Of a stretch of DNA of 64,000 nt, positions 1-8,516 are shown piece by piece (the first letter of the stretch is position 1; every line of letters begins with the position of its first letter). The translations under genes and the position numbers were made by a program. Under the pieces are notes generated by a model. It was given only the letters and a program-made list of their open reading frames with translations. It was not told the DNA's origin and searched no databases. The stretch comes from Solitalea koreensis (GTDB lineage: Bacteria; Bacteroidota; Bacteroidia; Sphingobacteriales; Sphingobacteriaceae): contig NZ_FXSZ01000004.1 of assembly GCF_900182575.1 (NCBI RefSeq), forward strand, positions 124,001-188,000. The letters are read 5' to 3'.

Positions 1-1
1 C

Positions 2-625
2 ATTGATATTTCTGCTAAAGAAGAAATTGACCGTTTGCTGCCGGCTTTAACACTCATTAAGGAAAATTACCCTAACGCTATTATTTCAGTCGATACCTTT
101 CGTTCGGAAGTAGCGGAAGCTGGAATTAAAGCCGGAGGGCATATTATTAACGATATTTCAGCAGGAGAACTGGACGGTAAAATGTTTGAAACTGTGTCTC
201 GTTTGCAAGTGCCTTACATATTGATGCACATGCGTGGTACTCCGCAAACGATGCAGCAACTCACCGATTACAATGATTTAATGCGTGAGGTTGTAAAATA
301 CTTCGTGGATAAGGTAACCAGACTTAAAAAGCTTGGAGTGCATGATTTAATACTCGATCCGGGTTTTGGTTTCGCGAAAAACATCGATCAAAATTATGAG
401 TTGTTAAAACACATGGATGAAGTCAAAATTTTTGATTTACCTCTTCTTGCCGGACTTTCGCGAAAGTCGATGATTTGGAAGTTGCTGGAAAGCAAACCAG
501 AAGAAGCTCTTAACGGAACATCGGTACTTAATACTATTGCTTTGCAAAAGGGGGCTGCTATTCTTCGGGTTCATGATGTGAAAGAGGCTGCTGAAGTGTT
601 GAAGATTTGGATGAAAGTAGGTTGA
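2..625 (+). CDS. folP: Dihydropteroate synthase, 5'-truncated by the window
   Basis: Joins p-aminobenzoate to the pterin pyrophosphate in cytosolic folate synthesis. The open frame runs from the window edge, so the N-terminal part lies outside. Visible family motifs are SVDTFRSEVA, the IINDISAG block, the HMRGTP segment, the LDPGFGFAK phosphate-binding loop, GLSRKS and the C-terminal ILRVHDV. Their order and spacing match DHPS, giving a firm identification. The cdaA gene follows 131 bp downstream on the same strand; folP next to cdaA is a familiar neighbourhood in Bacteroidota (family knowledge). The in-frame TTG at 35 is not a real start, because coding sequence continues upstream of it. Confidence 0.95.
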   Translation: MDISAKEEIDRLLPALTLIKENYPNAIISVDTFRSEVAEAGIKAGGHIINDISAGELDGKMFETVSRLQVPYILMHMRGTPQTMQQLTDYNDLMREVVKYFVDKVTRLKKLGVHDLILDPGFGFAKNIDQNYELLKHMDEVKIFDLPLLAGLSRKSMIWKLLESKPEEALNGTSVLNTIALQKGAAILRVHDVKEAAEVLKIWMKVG

Positions 626-756
626 AAATGAGCTTATAGTCCATGGTAGACGGTCCATAGTTGTATAAATTAAGTGTTTCAATCAGTCATACTCTGTGAA
701 TCATGGACTATCTATGGTCAATTTTCTATCAGTTATAAAAAATATATATTAGTAGC

Positions 757-1551
757 ATGGACTCATTCCAAGTACTTTTTTCAAATTTTGGCATTTTCGA
801 CGTAGTTGATATTATATTGGTTGCCATACTGATTTATCTTTTCTATAGTTTACTCAGAGGCACCATCGCCGTTAATATATTAATCGGTTATTTGTTTGTC
901 TATCTTTTTTACCTGTTGGTAAAGTCATTACAGATGAAATTGTTAACTGCGTTTCTGAATGGTTTTTTCCAGGTAGGAGTTATTGCACTGGTAATCGTTT
1001 TTCAGCCTGAGATTCGTAAATTCTTACTGATGATTGGCAAGAATTTCAAACTCTATCGTAATCAATATTGGTTTAAATTTTTTGTTAGAAACGAAGCTCA
1101 AAAAGAGATTCGCTATTCCAAGCTACGACCGGTTTTAGATGCTTGTAAAAGCATGCAGGAAACCCGCACCGGTGCATTAATTATTTTCGCCAGAAGTTAT
1201 GAAGATGAAAATTTTTATAAGAATGGCGAAGAGATGAGGGCTGTTATATCCAAACGCTTGTTAGAAACCATCTTTAGTAAAAACAGTCCTTTGCATGATG
1301 GGGCCGTAATTATAGCCGAAAATCGGGTCATGGCTGCTGGCTGTATTTTACCACTAGCCGAAAATCACGAACTGCCATTATACATGGGTTTGCGCCATCG
1401 GGCGGCAGTGGGTATCTCTGAAGTTGCTGATGTTGCAGCTCTTGTTGTTTCGGAAGAAACCGGAAATATTGCTTACGCGCGACAAGGAAAAATCAAGACG
1501 AATCTTGACATGTCTGAACTAGAAAAAAACCTGCGTAAAGATTGGATCTAA
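757..1551 (+). CDS. cdaA: Diadenylate cyclase (c-di-AMP synthase), CdaA type
   Basis: Condenses two ATP into the second messenger c-di-AMP. The 264-residue protein has three predicted N-terminal membrane helices (about 15-32, 36-57 and 63-83). A DAC catalytic domain spans about 110-250 with the DGA motif at 181-183 and the RHR motif at 213-215, both needed for catalysis in this family. Length and topology are those of CdaA/DacA rather than DisA. The ATG at 757 gives the complete first helix. No CdaR-like partner lies next to it, as far as visible. It is followed by a 202-bp gap. Confidence 0.95.
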   Translation: MDSFQVLFSNFGIFDVVDIILVAILIYLFYSLLRGTIAVNILIGYLFVYLFYLLVKSLQMKLLTAFLNGFFQVGVIALVIVFQPEIRKFLLMIGKNFKLYRNQYWFKFFVRNEAQKEIRYSKLRPVLDACKSMQETRTGALIIFARSYEDENFYKNGEEMRAVISKRLLETIFSKNSPLHDGAVIIAENRVMAAGCILPLAENHELPLYMGLRHRAAVGISEVADVAALVVSEETGNIAYARQGKIKTNLDMSELEKNLRKDWI

Positions 1552-1753
1552 GGCGGAGTATAATTTGTACACATTCAGGTTGTTAGGTGTATGTTTTAAA
1601 AGAAAATGGTGTGCCATCGTCCTTTTCTTTTAAGATCTGGTCATTACTTTTTATTCTAATTCTTTATTCGTGGTTATATTTCTATACATTGCATTATAAC
1701 ATGGTTGATATTGGCATAATTTTCTCGATGCAGTAGGTCTAAGTCAGCTCTCT
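1552..1753. other. Intergenic region between cdaA and the carbamoyltransferase gene
   Basis: No coding frame is supported here. An 11-bp inverted repeat (1596-1606 with 1623-1633, TTAAAAGAAAA and its complement) encloses a short TGG/CCA inner stem and could end the cdaA transcript, but there is no clean T tract after it. The promoter of the downstream cassette should lie in the second half; no convincing TAnnTTTG element was found. Confidence 0.4.
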
Positions 1754-3616
1754 ATGAAAATACTCGGAATATCTGCCTTCTATCATGATTCGGCAGCTGC
1801 AATTATCGATGATTCTGAAATTCTTGCAGTTGCTCAAGAAGAGCGCTTTACTCGTGTGAAACATGATCCTTCTTTCCCGCATAATGCTGTAAAATACTGC
1901 CTTGACTATGCAGGTGTTTCTATCGATGATCTTGACGCGGTTGTATTTTACGATAAACCCTTATTGAAGTTTGAGCGATTGCTCGAAACCTATTATGGGA
2001 ATTCTCCAAAGGGATTGCTATCATTTTTAGCCGCAATGCCTGTTTGGATTAAGGAGAAGATGTTTCTTAAAAAATTAATCAGGGATGAACTAAAAAGAGT
2101 TGGATCTTATGATAAAAAGAAACTAAAACTTCTTTTTCCGGAGCATCATCTTTCACATGCCGCTAGTGCTTTTTATCCTACCAATTTTAGCAAAGCTGCG
2201 ATTTTAACAATAGATGGAGTTGGCGAATGGGCAACGGCTTCTATTTGCTACGGAGAAGAAAATCAAATCTCTATACTTAAAGAATTACATTTTCCGCACT
2301 CATTAGGCTTGTTGTATTCAGCGGTTACCTATTTTACGGGTTTTAAAGTGAATTCAGGGGAATATAAACTGATGGGTCTTGCTCCGTATGGTAATCCTGA
2401 TTCAATTGACTTGGTGCGATATATCGATATTATTAAAACAAAGCTTGTCGATATTAAAGAAGACGGCTCTATTCTGCTAAATCAGGAGTATTTTAATTAT
2501 GCCACCGAACTTACCATGGTTAATGAACATAAATGGGAAGCACTTTTTGGATTTCCGAGGCGCAAGTCAGAGAGTTTGCTTGAACAGCATCACTGTGATT
2601 TAGCGTTAGCCATACAGCAGGTAACCGAAGAAGTTGTGATAAGTATGGCCAAAGAAGCAAAACGACTTACAGGAGCAAGTAATTTATGTTTAGCCGGAGG
2701 AGTGGCTTTGAACTGTGTAGCCAATGGTAAACTACAAAACGCTAATATTTTCGATAATATCTATATACAACCGGCCGCGGGAGATGCCGGCGGAGCATTA
2801 GGAGCTGCCTTGGCCGCGCGTCATATTTCCTTTGACCAGCCTCGGAATTATACCACCGATTACGATCATATGCAAGGCGCTTATCTTGGTCCGGAGTTTT
2901 CAATGTTGGATATTGAAAAAATGGCGCGTAAATACCAGGCAAATTTTCAATGTTGTGAGAACTTTGAGCAAGTTGCGGAGCAAACCGCTGAACTGCTTGC
3001 TACAGGCAATGTAATCGGATGGTTTCAGGGGCGCATGGAGTTTGGTCCGCGCGCATTAGGCAATCGTAGTATCATTGCAGATGCCCGAAATCCTGAAATG
3101 CAGAAAAAACTCAATTTAAAGATTAAATACCGTGAAGGGTTCAGGCCTTTTGCCCCTTCTGTGCTAATGGAAGATGCAGCTAAGTTTTTCGATCTGGAAA
3201 GTGAATCACCATATATGCTATTAGTACAACCCGTGCGTAAAGAACGGCAAAATCAACTGCCTGATGATTACAATGAGCTTTCTCTGCTTGATAAATTGTA
3301 CTTTTTGCGAAGTGATATACCATCGATAACTCATATCGATTATTCAGCCCGCATTCAAACAGTTCATAAAGAAACTAATCCGAGATACTGGTCATTGATC
3401 AATGAATTCAAAGCCTTAACAGGTTATGGAGTAATTGTTAATACCAGTTTTAATGTTCGGGGAGAACCTATTGTTTGTACACCTGAAGATGCTTACAAAT
3501 GTCTTATGCGTACCGAAATGGATTATCTGGTTATTGGGCATTATATTTTCAATAAAATGGAACAGCCCCAGTGGAAGGAAACGCTCGACTGGAAAAAAGA
3601 ATTTGTGCTCGATTAA
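1754..3616 (+). CDS. O-carbamoyltransferase, NodU/CmcH family
   Basis: Predicted to transfer a carbamoyl group from carbamoyl phosphate to a hydroxyl of a sugar or other metabolite via a carbamoyl-adenylate. The 620 residues show the N-terminal Kae1-like domain (MKILGISAFYHD at the start, HHLSHAAS at 131-138, then DGVGEWATAS) and the C-terminal YrdC-like region with GRMEFGPRALGNRS at 426-439. Length is normal. It opens a four-gene same-strand cassette with an SGNH-like protein, a DUF5989 protein and an SxtJ-family protein. That context suggests modification of an envelope glycan or secreted metabolite; the substrate is unknown. The name of the neighbouring family comes from saxitoxin clusters, but nothing else here points to saxitoxin. 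Confidence 0.92.
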   Translation: MKILGISAFYHDSAAAIIDDSEILAVAQEERFTRVKHDPSFPHNAVKYCLDYAGVSIDDLDAVVFYDKPLLKFERLLETYYGNSPKGLLSFLAAMPVWIKEKMFLKKLIRDELKRVGSYDKKKLKLLFPEHHLSHAASAFYPTNFSKAAILTIDGVGEWATASICYGEENQISILKELHFPHSLGLLYSAVTYFTGFKVNSGEYKLMGLAPYGNPDSIDLVRYIDIIKTKLVDIKEDGSILLNQEYFNYATELTMVNEHKWEALFGFPRRKSESLLEQHHCDLALAIQQVTEEVVISMAKEAKRLTGASNLCLAGGVALNCVANGKLQNANIFDNIYIQPAAGDAGGALGAALAARHISFDQPRNYTTDYDHMQGAYLGPEFSMLDIEKMARKYQANFQCCENFEQVAEQTAELLATGNVIGWFQGRMEFGPRALGNRSIIADARNPEMQKKLNLKIKYREGFRPFAPSVLMEDAAKFFDLESESPYMLLVQPVRKERQNQLPDDYNELSLLDKLYFLRSDIPSITHIDYSARIQTVHKETNPRYWSLINEFKALTGYGVIVNTSFNVRGEPIVCTPEDAYKCLMRTEMDYLVIGHYIFNKMEQPQWKETLDWKKEFVLD

Positions 3617-3633
3617 TAAAACACTCATTGCCA

Positions 3634-4764
3634 ATGAAAAATTTATTTAAGTGGAAAACGATCCGCGATACTCTTATTATAGGGTTAATTACGTATGCGC
3701 TTATTGAGTTGGTTTGCTTTATTTTTATTGAAATAAAATACGTTCCCGCAGAAAAACCATCATTCACCTATATCTTTTATGGGAAGAATTGGAAACCAAT
3801 TTTTGCAGATATTAATCCGATTTGGGGGGCTTGGCATGAACCAGGGAATATAGTTTCCACCAAAGATTGCTTTAATGTTAGCTACAGAATTAATTCATAT
3901 GGTGCCAGAGATAAAGAGAGGATTAAAGAAAATGGTGCCAATAGGGTGATTGTTTTAGGAGATTCTTTTATGGAAGGTTATGGAGTGGAAGAAAATGAAC
4001 GCGTTTCCAATCTACTTGAAAAAGAGCTTAAGGTTGAGTTCTTGAACTTTGCCACCACCAGTATGGGGCCTACTCAAGAGTATCTTCTTTATAAAGATCT
4101 TGCGAAAAACTTCAGTCATGATAAGGTATTGATAGGAATATTGCCTTTTAATGACTTTCAGGATGATGATAGGGATTTTAGCCTGAAAATTGATCCTAAG
4201 TTATACAAACCATTTTGGGTAGGTTCCTATCCTGATTACAAACTCACGTATTCTCCTCTTAAACTTGAAGATAGTGAAAGTTTAGACTATAAAATCAAAT
4301 TGGCTACCTCATTTCGTGGCAATCTAACTGAATTTCTAAAATCTTATACGTACTGGTTTAACATCTATTTCTATTTGAAACATGTTAAGCCTATCGTTTA
4401 TTTAGCTAAGAGTAATTTGCCTTATTCGGGTTATTATGATTACACTCTAAAGGAGTTTAATAAAATGAAATTCTCCATTGAAAACATTAAAAGGGAAGCT
4501 CAAGGCAAGGAGATTTACATTTTTACGATTCCTGTACAGTCAGACTTGTCTAGATATGCAATTGAGAATAAAGTAAGCAAACTAGGAAATGAGCTAGGGG
4601 CTTTTTGCAAAAACAGCGGAATTCATTACCTCGATTTACTGCCTGAGACTTATAATGATTATGGTAAGGATGCTAGTAAGTTATACTTATCATGCGATGG
4701 TCATTGGAACGCGACAGGTAATAAATACACTGAAAAACTTTTGGTTAAATTTTTAAAAAAATAA
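3634..4764 (+). CDS. Membrane-anchored SGNH/GDSL hydrolase-like protein
   Basis: The predicted 376-residue protein begins at the ATG at 3634, because an N-terminal membrane anchor (about residues 11-32) starts there; the frame is open further upstream but would overlap the carbamoyltransferase gene. An SGNH-like domain follows: GDS at 109-111 carries the putative nucleophile Ser111, and the C-terminal Asp355-x-His357 (DGHWN) fits block V of the family. The overall form resembles AlgJ/AlgX-type O-acyl-modifying SGNH proteins facing the periplasm. It starts 17 bp after the carbamoyltransferase stop, so co-expression is likely. The exact reaction (esterase or acyltransferase) is not inferable from sequence. 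Confidence 0.8.
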   Translation: MKNLFKWKTIRDTLIIGLITYALIELVCFIFIEIKYVPAEKPSFTYIFYGKNWKPIFADINPIWGAWHEPGNIVSTKDCFNVSYRINSYGARDKERIKENGANRVIVLGDSFMEGYGVEENERVSNLLEKELKVEFLNFATTSMGPTQEYLLYKDLAKNFSHDKVLIGILPFNDFQDDDRDFSLKIDPKLYKPFWVGSYPDYKLTYSPLKLEDSESLDYKIKLATSFRGNLTEFLKSYTYWFNIYFYLKHVKPIVYLAKSNLPYSGYYDYTLKEFNKMKFSIENIKREAQGKEIYIFTIPVQSDLSRYAIENKVSKLGNELGAFCKNSGIHYLDLLPETYNDYGKDASKLYLSCDGHWNATGNKYTEKLLVKFLKK

Positions 4765-4768
4765 GCAT

Positions 4769-4918
4769 ATGGACTTCTTAATCGATCTGGCAAAGTTCCT
4801 TCGTGAACGTAAAAAATTCTGGCTCATTCCGGTAATAGTAATGTTACTGCTTATCGGGGTTCTTGTAGTTTTAGGTGGAGGATCGGCCATTGCTCCATTC
4901 ATTTACACTTTATTTTAA
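4769..4918 (+). CDS. DUF5989 family small membrane protein
   Basis: A 49-residue frame, short enough to be missed by most gene finders. It starts with ATG 4 bp after the SGNH gene and ends 4 bp before the next ATG, so it fits tightly into the cassette. The protein begins MDFLIDLAKFLRERKKFW, has one hydrophobic helix (about 19-37) and ends GGGSAIAPFIYTLF. This pattern (charged RERKKFW followed by one helix and an APFIYTLF tail) matches what I know of DUF5989 proteins, which occur beside carbamoyltransferases and SxtJ-like proteins. Function is unknown; a small subunit or chaperone of the neighbouring membrane protein is an inference. Confidence 0.85.
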   Translation: MDFLIDLAKFLRERKKFWLIPVIVMLLLIGVLVVLGGGSAIAPFIYTLF

Positions 4919-4922
4919 ACAT

Positions 4923-5288
4923 ATGAAAAAGGAACAAATTTCCGAATCCTTATTGGTGCTCACAACAGCAATGATCGCAGCCGGTTTAATATTTAATATT
5001 CATGGCTTTTATACTGCTGCATTGTTGATGGGGCTTTGTGGAGTGTTTTTTTTAGGCTCTTTAGGTCTTTGGATTACGAAAGGCTGGTTAAAGTTTTCTG
5101 AGGTGCTCGGTTATATAAACGGTAGGGTTTTGTTAACACTCATTTTTTTTCTGGTGTTAACCCCGGTCGCTTATTTGAAGCGTTTATTTAAAGGTTCCGC
5201 AAATTTTGTCTATCGTAAGGAAATGAATTCGTATTATTTTGTTCGCAATAAAATGTATCAGGCTGATGATCTTGAAAATACATGGTAA
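4923..5288 (+). CDS. SxtJ family membrane protein
   Basis: A 121-residue protein with three predicted membrane helices (about 9-27, 30-48 and 64-82) and a polar C-terminal tail. The core WLKFSEVLGYINGRVLLTL followed by PVAYLKRLF resembles the SxtJ family named after a saxitoxin-cluster gene of unknown role. The ATG at 4923 is preferred over an upstream in-frame codon, because it follows the DUF5989 stop by 4 bp and begins directly before the first helix. It closes the cassette; a hairpin at 5314-5339 probably ends the transcript. The biochemical function is unknown. Confidence 0.78.
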   Translation: MKKEQISESLLVLTTAMIAAGLIFNIHGFYTAALLMGLCGVFFLGSLGLWITKGWLKFSEVLGYINGRVLLTLIFFLVLTPVAYLKRLFKGSANFVYRKEMNSYYFVRNKMYQADDLENTW

Positions 5289-5313
5289 TAAATAATTAGG
5301 TCAATTTATGAGA

Positions 5314-5342
5314 AGCTCTGTGGTAAATACCATGGAGCTTTT
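5314..5342 (+). terminator. Probable terminator of the carbamoyltransferase cassette
   Basis: A 12-bp stem with two G-U pairs (5314-5325 with 5328-5339) is followed by a short T run. It lies 25 bp after the SxtJ-family stop. The tight loop and short T run make it a moderate rather than strong call. Confidence 0.45.
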
Positions 5343-5461
5343 GCAATTATTTACGCTACTGACGAGGTGTTAAAAAACAGGGTTTTGATAACGAACAGGC
5401 AATAAACTTACTGAAGTAAGAGCTTGAGGTAATCAATCCTTCTCAGATTAGTTAAAATTCT

Positions 5462-5469
5462 TATTTTTG
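5462..5469 (+). promoter_or_regulatory. Bacteroidota-type -7 element for trhO
   Basis: TATTTTTG matches TAnnTTTG exactly and lies 42 bp before the trhO start codon. No good -33 TTG was found at the usual distance. Confidence 0.5.
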
Positions 5470-5510
5470 CAAAATCATTATACGCCGTATGCAGCGGTAT
5501 CAATGTAATT

Positions 5511-6467
5511 ATGAAAAAATTCCAGACCCTACTTTATTACTGCTATTCGGCTATAGCAGAAGCGGAGCAGTTTGCTGCTCAACATCTAAAATTTTGCAAA
5601 TCGTTAAATCTTGTCGGACGTATTATTGTTGCGGATGAAGGCTTAAATGGAACTATTTCGGGTACTCCTGAAGCTTGCAAAGCGTATATGGATGCCATTC
5701 ATGCTGACGAGCGTTTTGCTAAAACCGAATTTAAAATTGATAATGTTGATGAACTTTCTTTCCTTAAAATGCATGTGCGTTATAAGTCTGAAATTGTTCA
5801 TTCGGGTCTGCGCGATCCTAGAATTATCAACCCTGAAGTGAAAACAGGTAAACACTTAGAGCCGACAGAATTTATGGTGATGAAAGATCGTGATGACGTT
5901 GTGGTTCTTGATGTTCGCTCTAATTATGAACATCATCTAGGAAGGTTTAAAAATGCAGTCACGCTTGATATTGAAAACTTCCGTGATTTTCCTTCAAAAA
6001 TAAATGAACTGGCCCAGTATAAGGATAAGAAGATTCTTACCTATTGCACAGGTGGTATCAAATGCGAAAAGGCAAGTGCGCTATTATTGCACGAAGGTTT
6101 TACAGATGTGTATCAATTGCACGGTGGAATCATTAAGTATGGTAAAGAAGCTGGTGGGAAAGATTTTGAAGGCAAATGTTATGTGTTTGATAATCGTGTA
6201 GCGGTTGATGTAAATGCAGTAAATCCAACGGTTGTTTCTACCTGTAAACATTGTGGACAAACATCTCCTAAAATGGTAAACTGTGCCAACCCTGAATGTA
6301 ATGAGCAATTTACCTTATGTGAAGATTGTGGATGGGAAATGATGGGTTGTTGTAGTAATGAATGCATTGATCACCCTCGCCGTCGTGTTTATGATGGTAG
6401 CGGTTATTATATAAAACTTTCTCAAGAATACGTTAAGGTTCCAAGAATTGGAGAGCCGGTTGAATAA
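5511..6467 (+). CDS. trhO: tRNA uridine(34) hydroxylase TrhO (rhodanese family, YceA)
   Basis: TrhO hydroxylates U34 of certain tRNAs on the way to 5-alkoxyuridine, using oxygen (known for the E. coli and B. subtilis enzymes). The 318-residue protein has an N-terminal acylphosphatase-like domain (about 1-95) and a rhodanese domain (about 120-215) with catalytic Cys179 in YCTGGIKCE. A cysteine-rich tail follows (CKHCG, CANPEC, CEDCG, CCSNEC), as in YceA proteins. Length is normal. It is a single gene with its own promoter element and terminator. Confidence 0.93.
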   Translation: MKKFQTLLYYCYSAIAEAEQFAAQHLKFCKSLNLVGRIIVADEGLNGTISGTPEACKAYMDAIHADERFAKTEFKIDNVDELSFLKMHVRYKSEIVHSGLRDPRIINPEVKTGKHLEPTEFMVMKDRDDVVVLDVRSNYEHHLGRFKNAVTLDIENFRDFPSKINELAQYKDKKILTYCTGGIKCEKASALLLHEGFTDVYQLHGGIIKYGKEAGGKDFEGKCYVFDNRVAVDVNAVNPTVVSTCKHCGQTSPKMVNCANPECNEQFTLCEDCGWEMMGCCSNECIDHPRRRVYDGSGYYIKLSQEYVKVPRIGEPVE

Positions 6468-6476
6468 TAAATTACG

Positions 6477-6507
6477 AAAAACGAGGAAAACACTTCCTCG
6501 TTTTTTT
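6477..6507 (+). terminator. Rho-independent terminator of trhO
   Basis: A perfect 8-bp stem ACGAGGAA (6481-6488) with 6494-6501 is extended by A/T pairs and followed by a run of seven T. It lies directly after the trhO stop. Confidence 0.85.
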
Positions 6508-6676
6508 ATTTATACCTATTGAGCAATGAAAGTAGGGGAGTAATAATGTTGCCTAAGGGTTAATCGTCCCGGCTGTTTTCTTTGCCTTTAAAAAATGGTA
6601 AATTTAGGTATTAGGTAAAGTATCAGGTTTTAAATGCCGGTACTTGAAAGAAGCCCCAACTTTTTATTTCAAGCCT

Positions 6677-7603
6677 ATGTTACCATATGTTAAAAAGATA
6701 CTCACCTTAATAATTCTTCTATCGCCCGGTTGTGTTTATGGGCTGCCCACTCAAATTAAACATGTTATTTTAATTGGTGTTGATGGATTTGGAGCGTACT
6801 GTTTTCCTACTGCCAATATGCCTAATATAAAAAAAATGATGGCGCAAGGAAGTTATACCCTTCATGCTCGTTGTGTATTGCCATCATCGAGCGCGGTAAA
6901 TTGGGCTTCTATGACGATGGGCTCCACTCCCGAACTGCACGGTTATACTGAACGTCGAAGCAAAGCGCCTGAATTGCCTCCCAAGGCCATTGATTCATTT
7001 AACAGATTTCCCTCTATTTTTTCGATTTTACGTGAACAGCGGCCCGATGCGGAAATCGGTGCATTTTATACTTGGGGCGGAATTTATCATTTGATTCCTG
7101 TACAAGCTTTAAGTCATAATGAACATTCTGATAGTGATATTAATACCATAAACGAAGCAATTAACTATCTGAAAGAAAAAAAACCTGATTTACTTTTCAT
7201 CCAGTTAGATGAAGTGGATCAAGTAGGGCATAGGAATGGCCATAATACGCCAAAATATTATAAACAGGTTACTAAAACCGATGAAAATTTAGGTAAACTA
7301 TGGGATGCGGTTAATGAAACAGGAATGGGTGAAAATACCATCATTATACTCACTGCTGATCATGGAGGATTGGGCCATGGGCATGGTGGGGTAACAATGC
7401 AAGAAATGGAAATTCCATGGGTGATTTTAGGCCCGAACGTGAAAAAAAATCATGAAATTACGGAGAGTATCATGACCTATGATACAGCGGCCACAATAGC
7501 ATACATTTTGCATCTAAATATTCCACAGGTATGGGTTGGACGGCCGGTTAAAAGTGTTATGGATATGGAAGATAAAAAACATGAAAAGCAATTATCTAAC
7601 TAA
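6677..7603 (+). CDS. Exported nucleotide pyrophosphatase/phosphodiesterase (alkaline phosphatase superfamily)
   Basis: The 308-residue protein starts at the ATG at 6677, which places a signal peptide (about 1-22, ending CVYG) at the N-terminus; an in-frame TTG at 6644 would add 11 polar residues in front and is less likely. Type I phosphodiesterase motifs are IGVDGFG (metal Asp36), PSSSAVN with Ser72 where most members carry Thr, DEVDQVGHRNG, and the C-terminal TADHGG with GHGHGG. It is likely a periplasmic phosphohydrolase. The 3' end overlaps the next gene by 23 nt, implying co-translation. The substrate is unknown. Confidence 0.85.
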   Translation: MLPYVKKILTLIILLSPGCVYGLPTQIKHVILIGVDGFGAYCFPTANMPNIKKMMAQGSYTLHARCVLPSSSAVNWASMTMGSTPELHGYTERRSKAPELPPKAIDSFNRFPSIFSILREQRPDAEIGAFYTWGGIYHLIPVQALSHNEHSDSDINTINEAINYLKEKKPDLLFIQLDEVDQVGHRNGHNTPKYYKQVTKTDENLGKLWDAVNETGMGENTIIILTADHGGLGHGHGGVTMQEMEIPWVILGPNVKKNHEITESIMTYDTAATIAYILHLNIPQVWVGRPVKSVMDMEDKKHEKQLSN

Positions 7604-8516
7604 TATTTGGCGTTTATTAAAACAAACAGGAATTGAATTTATAGATGATAAGGTGATGAAACTTAGTGCTTCATTAGCGTATTATACCATATTTTCACTG
7701 CCCCCTATGCTGGTTATAATTATTTCTCTGTGTGATATTTTTTATGGGAAAGCCGCTCTAGAAGGTTCTATATATCATCAAATTCGGGAGTTTGTTGGTG
7801 ATAAAGCTGCCTTAACAATTCAAGATATCATTCGCAACGTTTCCCTTTCTCACAGTAGTTCTAAGGCAACCATTGTTGGAGTAATTACATTATTCATAGG
7901 GGCAACAGGAGCTTTTGGAGAGATACAGGATTCTATTAATCAAATTTGGGGACTAAAAGCAAAGTCCAATAAAGGCAAACGAGGTTGGCTGAAGGTTCTT
8001 ATTAATAGAGCAGTTTCCTTTTCAATGGTAATTAGTTTAGGTTTTATTCTTCTGGTATCCCTTTTACTCAATGGTTTTATTGACGCTTTTTTGACTCGCC
8101 TTAACAGCTATTTCCCTTACATGGAAATTTACATAGTTTATATGGTTAACCTAGCTTTAACCTTTTCCATCACCTCCGTTTTGTTTGCTATCATTTTTAA
8201 AGTTCTTCCAGACGCTCGAATTAAATGGAAAGATGTAATAGTTGGAGCAATAGTTACGGCGGTGTTGTTTATGGCAGGGAAGTTTGCTATTAGTTATTAC
8301 ATTAGTTCAAGTGCAATATCAACGGCTTATGGGGCGGCAGGATCGGCTATTGTTATTTTGCTATGGGTTTATTATTCATCGGTAATTCTCTACTTGGGGG
8401 CCGAGTTTACGCAGGTATATGCACAAATATTTGGCTCCGATTTGGAACCAAATGAGTATGCTGTTTGGATAGTTCATCGTGATGTTGAAACACCTCACAA
8501 AAAATTTGCCGAGTAA
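7581..8516 (+). CDS. YihY/BrkB family integral membrane protein
   Basis: The 311-residue protein has about six predicted membrane helices and the family features LSASLAYYTIFSLPP near the N-terminus and AYGAAGSAIVILLWVYYSS near the C-terminus, ending with LGAEF. These are diagnostic for the YihY/UPF0761 family, once confused with RNase BN; the transport or flippase role is unproven. The ATG at 7581 overlaps the preceding phosphodiesterase gene by 23 nt and is a better start than upstream codons inside that gene. The stop abuts the convergent pdxJ stop with no spacer. Confidence 0.9.
   Translation: MKSNYLTNIWRLLKQTGIEFIDDKVMKLSASLAYYTIFSLPPMLVIIISLCDIFYGKAALEGSIYHQIREFVGDKAALTIQDIIRNVSLSHSSSKATIVGVITLFIGATGAFGEIQDSINQIWGLKAKSNKGKRGWLKVLINRAVSFSMVISLGFILLVSLLLNGFIDAFLTRLNSYFPYMEIYIVYMVNLALTFSITSVLFAIIFKVLPDARIKWKDVIVGAIVTAVLFMAGKFAISYYISSSAISTAYGAAGSAIVILLWVYYSSVILYLGAEFTQVYAQIFGSDLEPNEYAVWIVHRDVETPHKKFAE

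Noticed and set aside
1754..5288. Saxitoxin-like biosynthetic cluster
   Set aside because: Only the SxtJ family name and a generic carbamoyltransferase are shared; no core saxitoxin enzymes are present.
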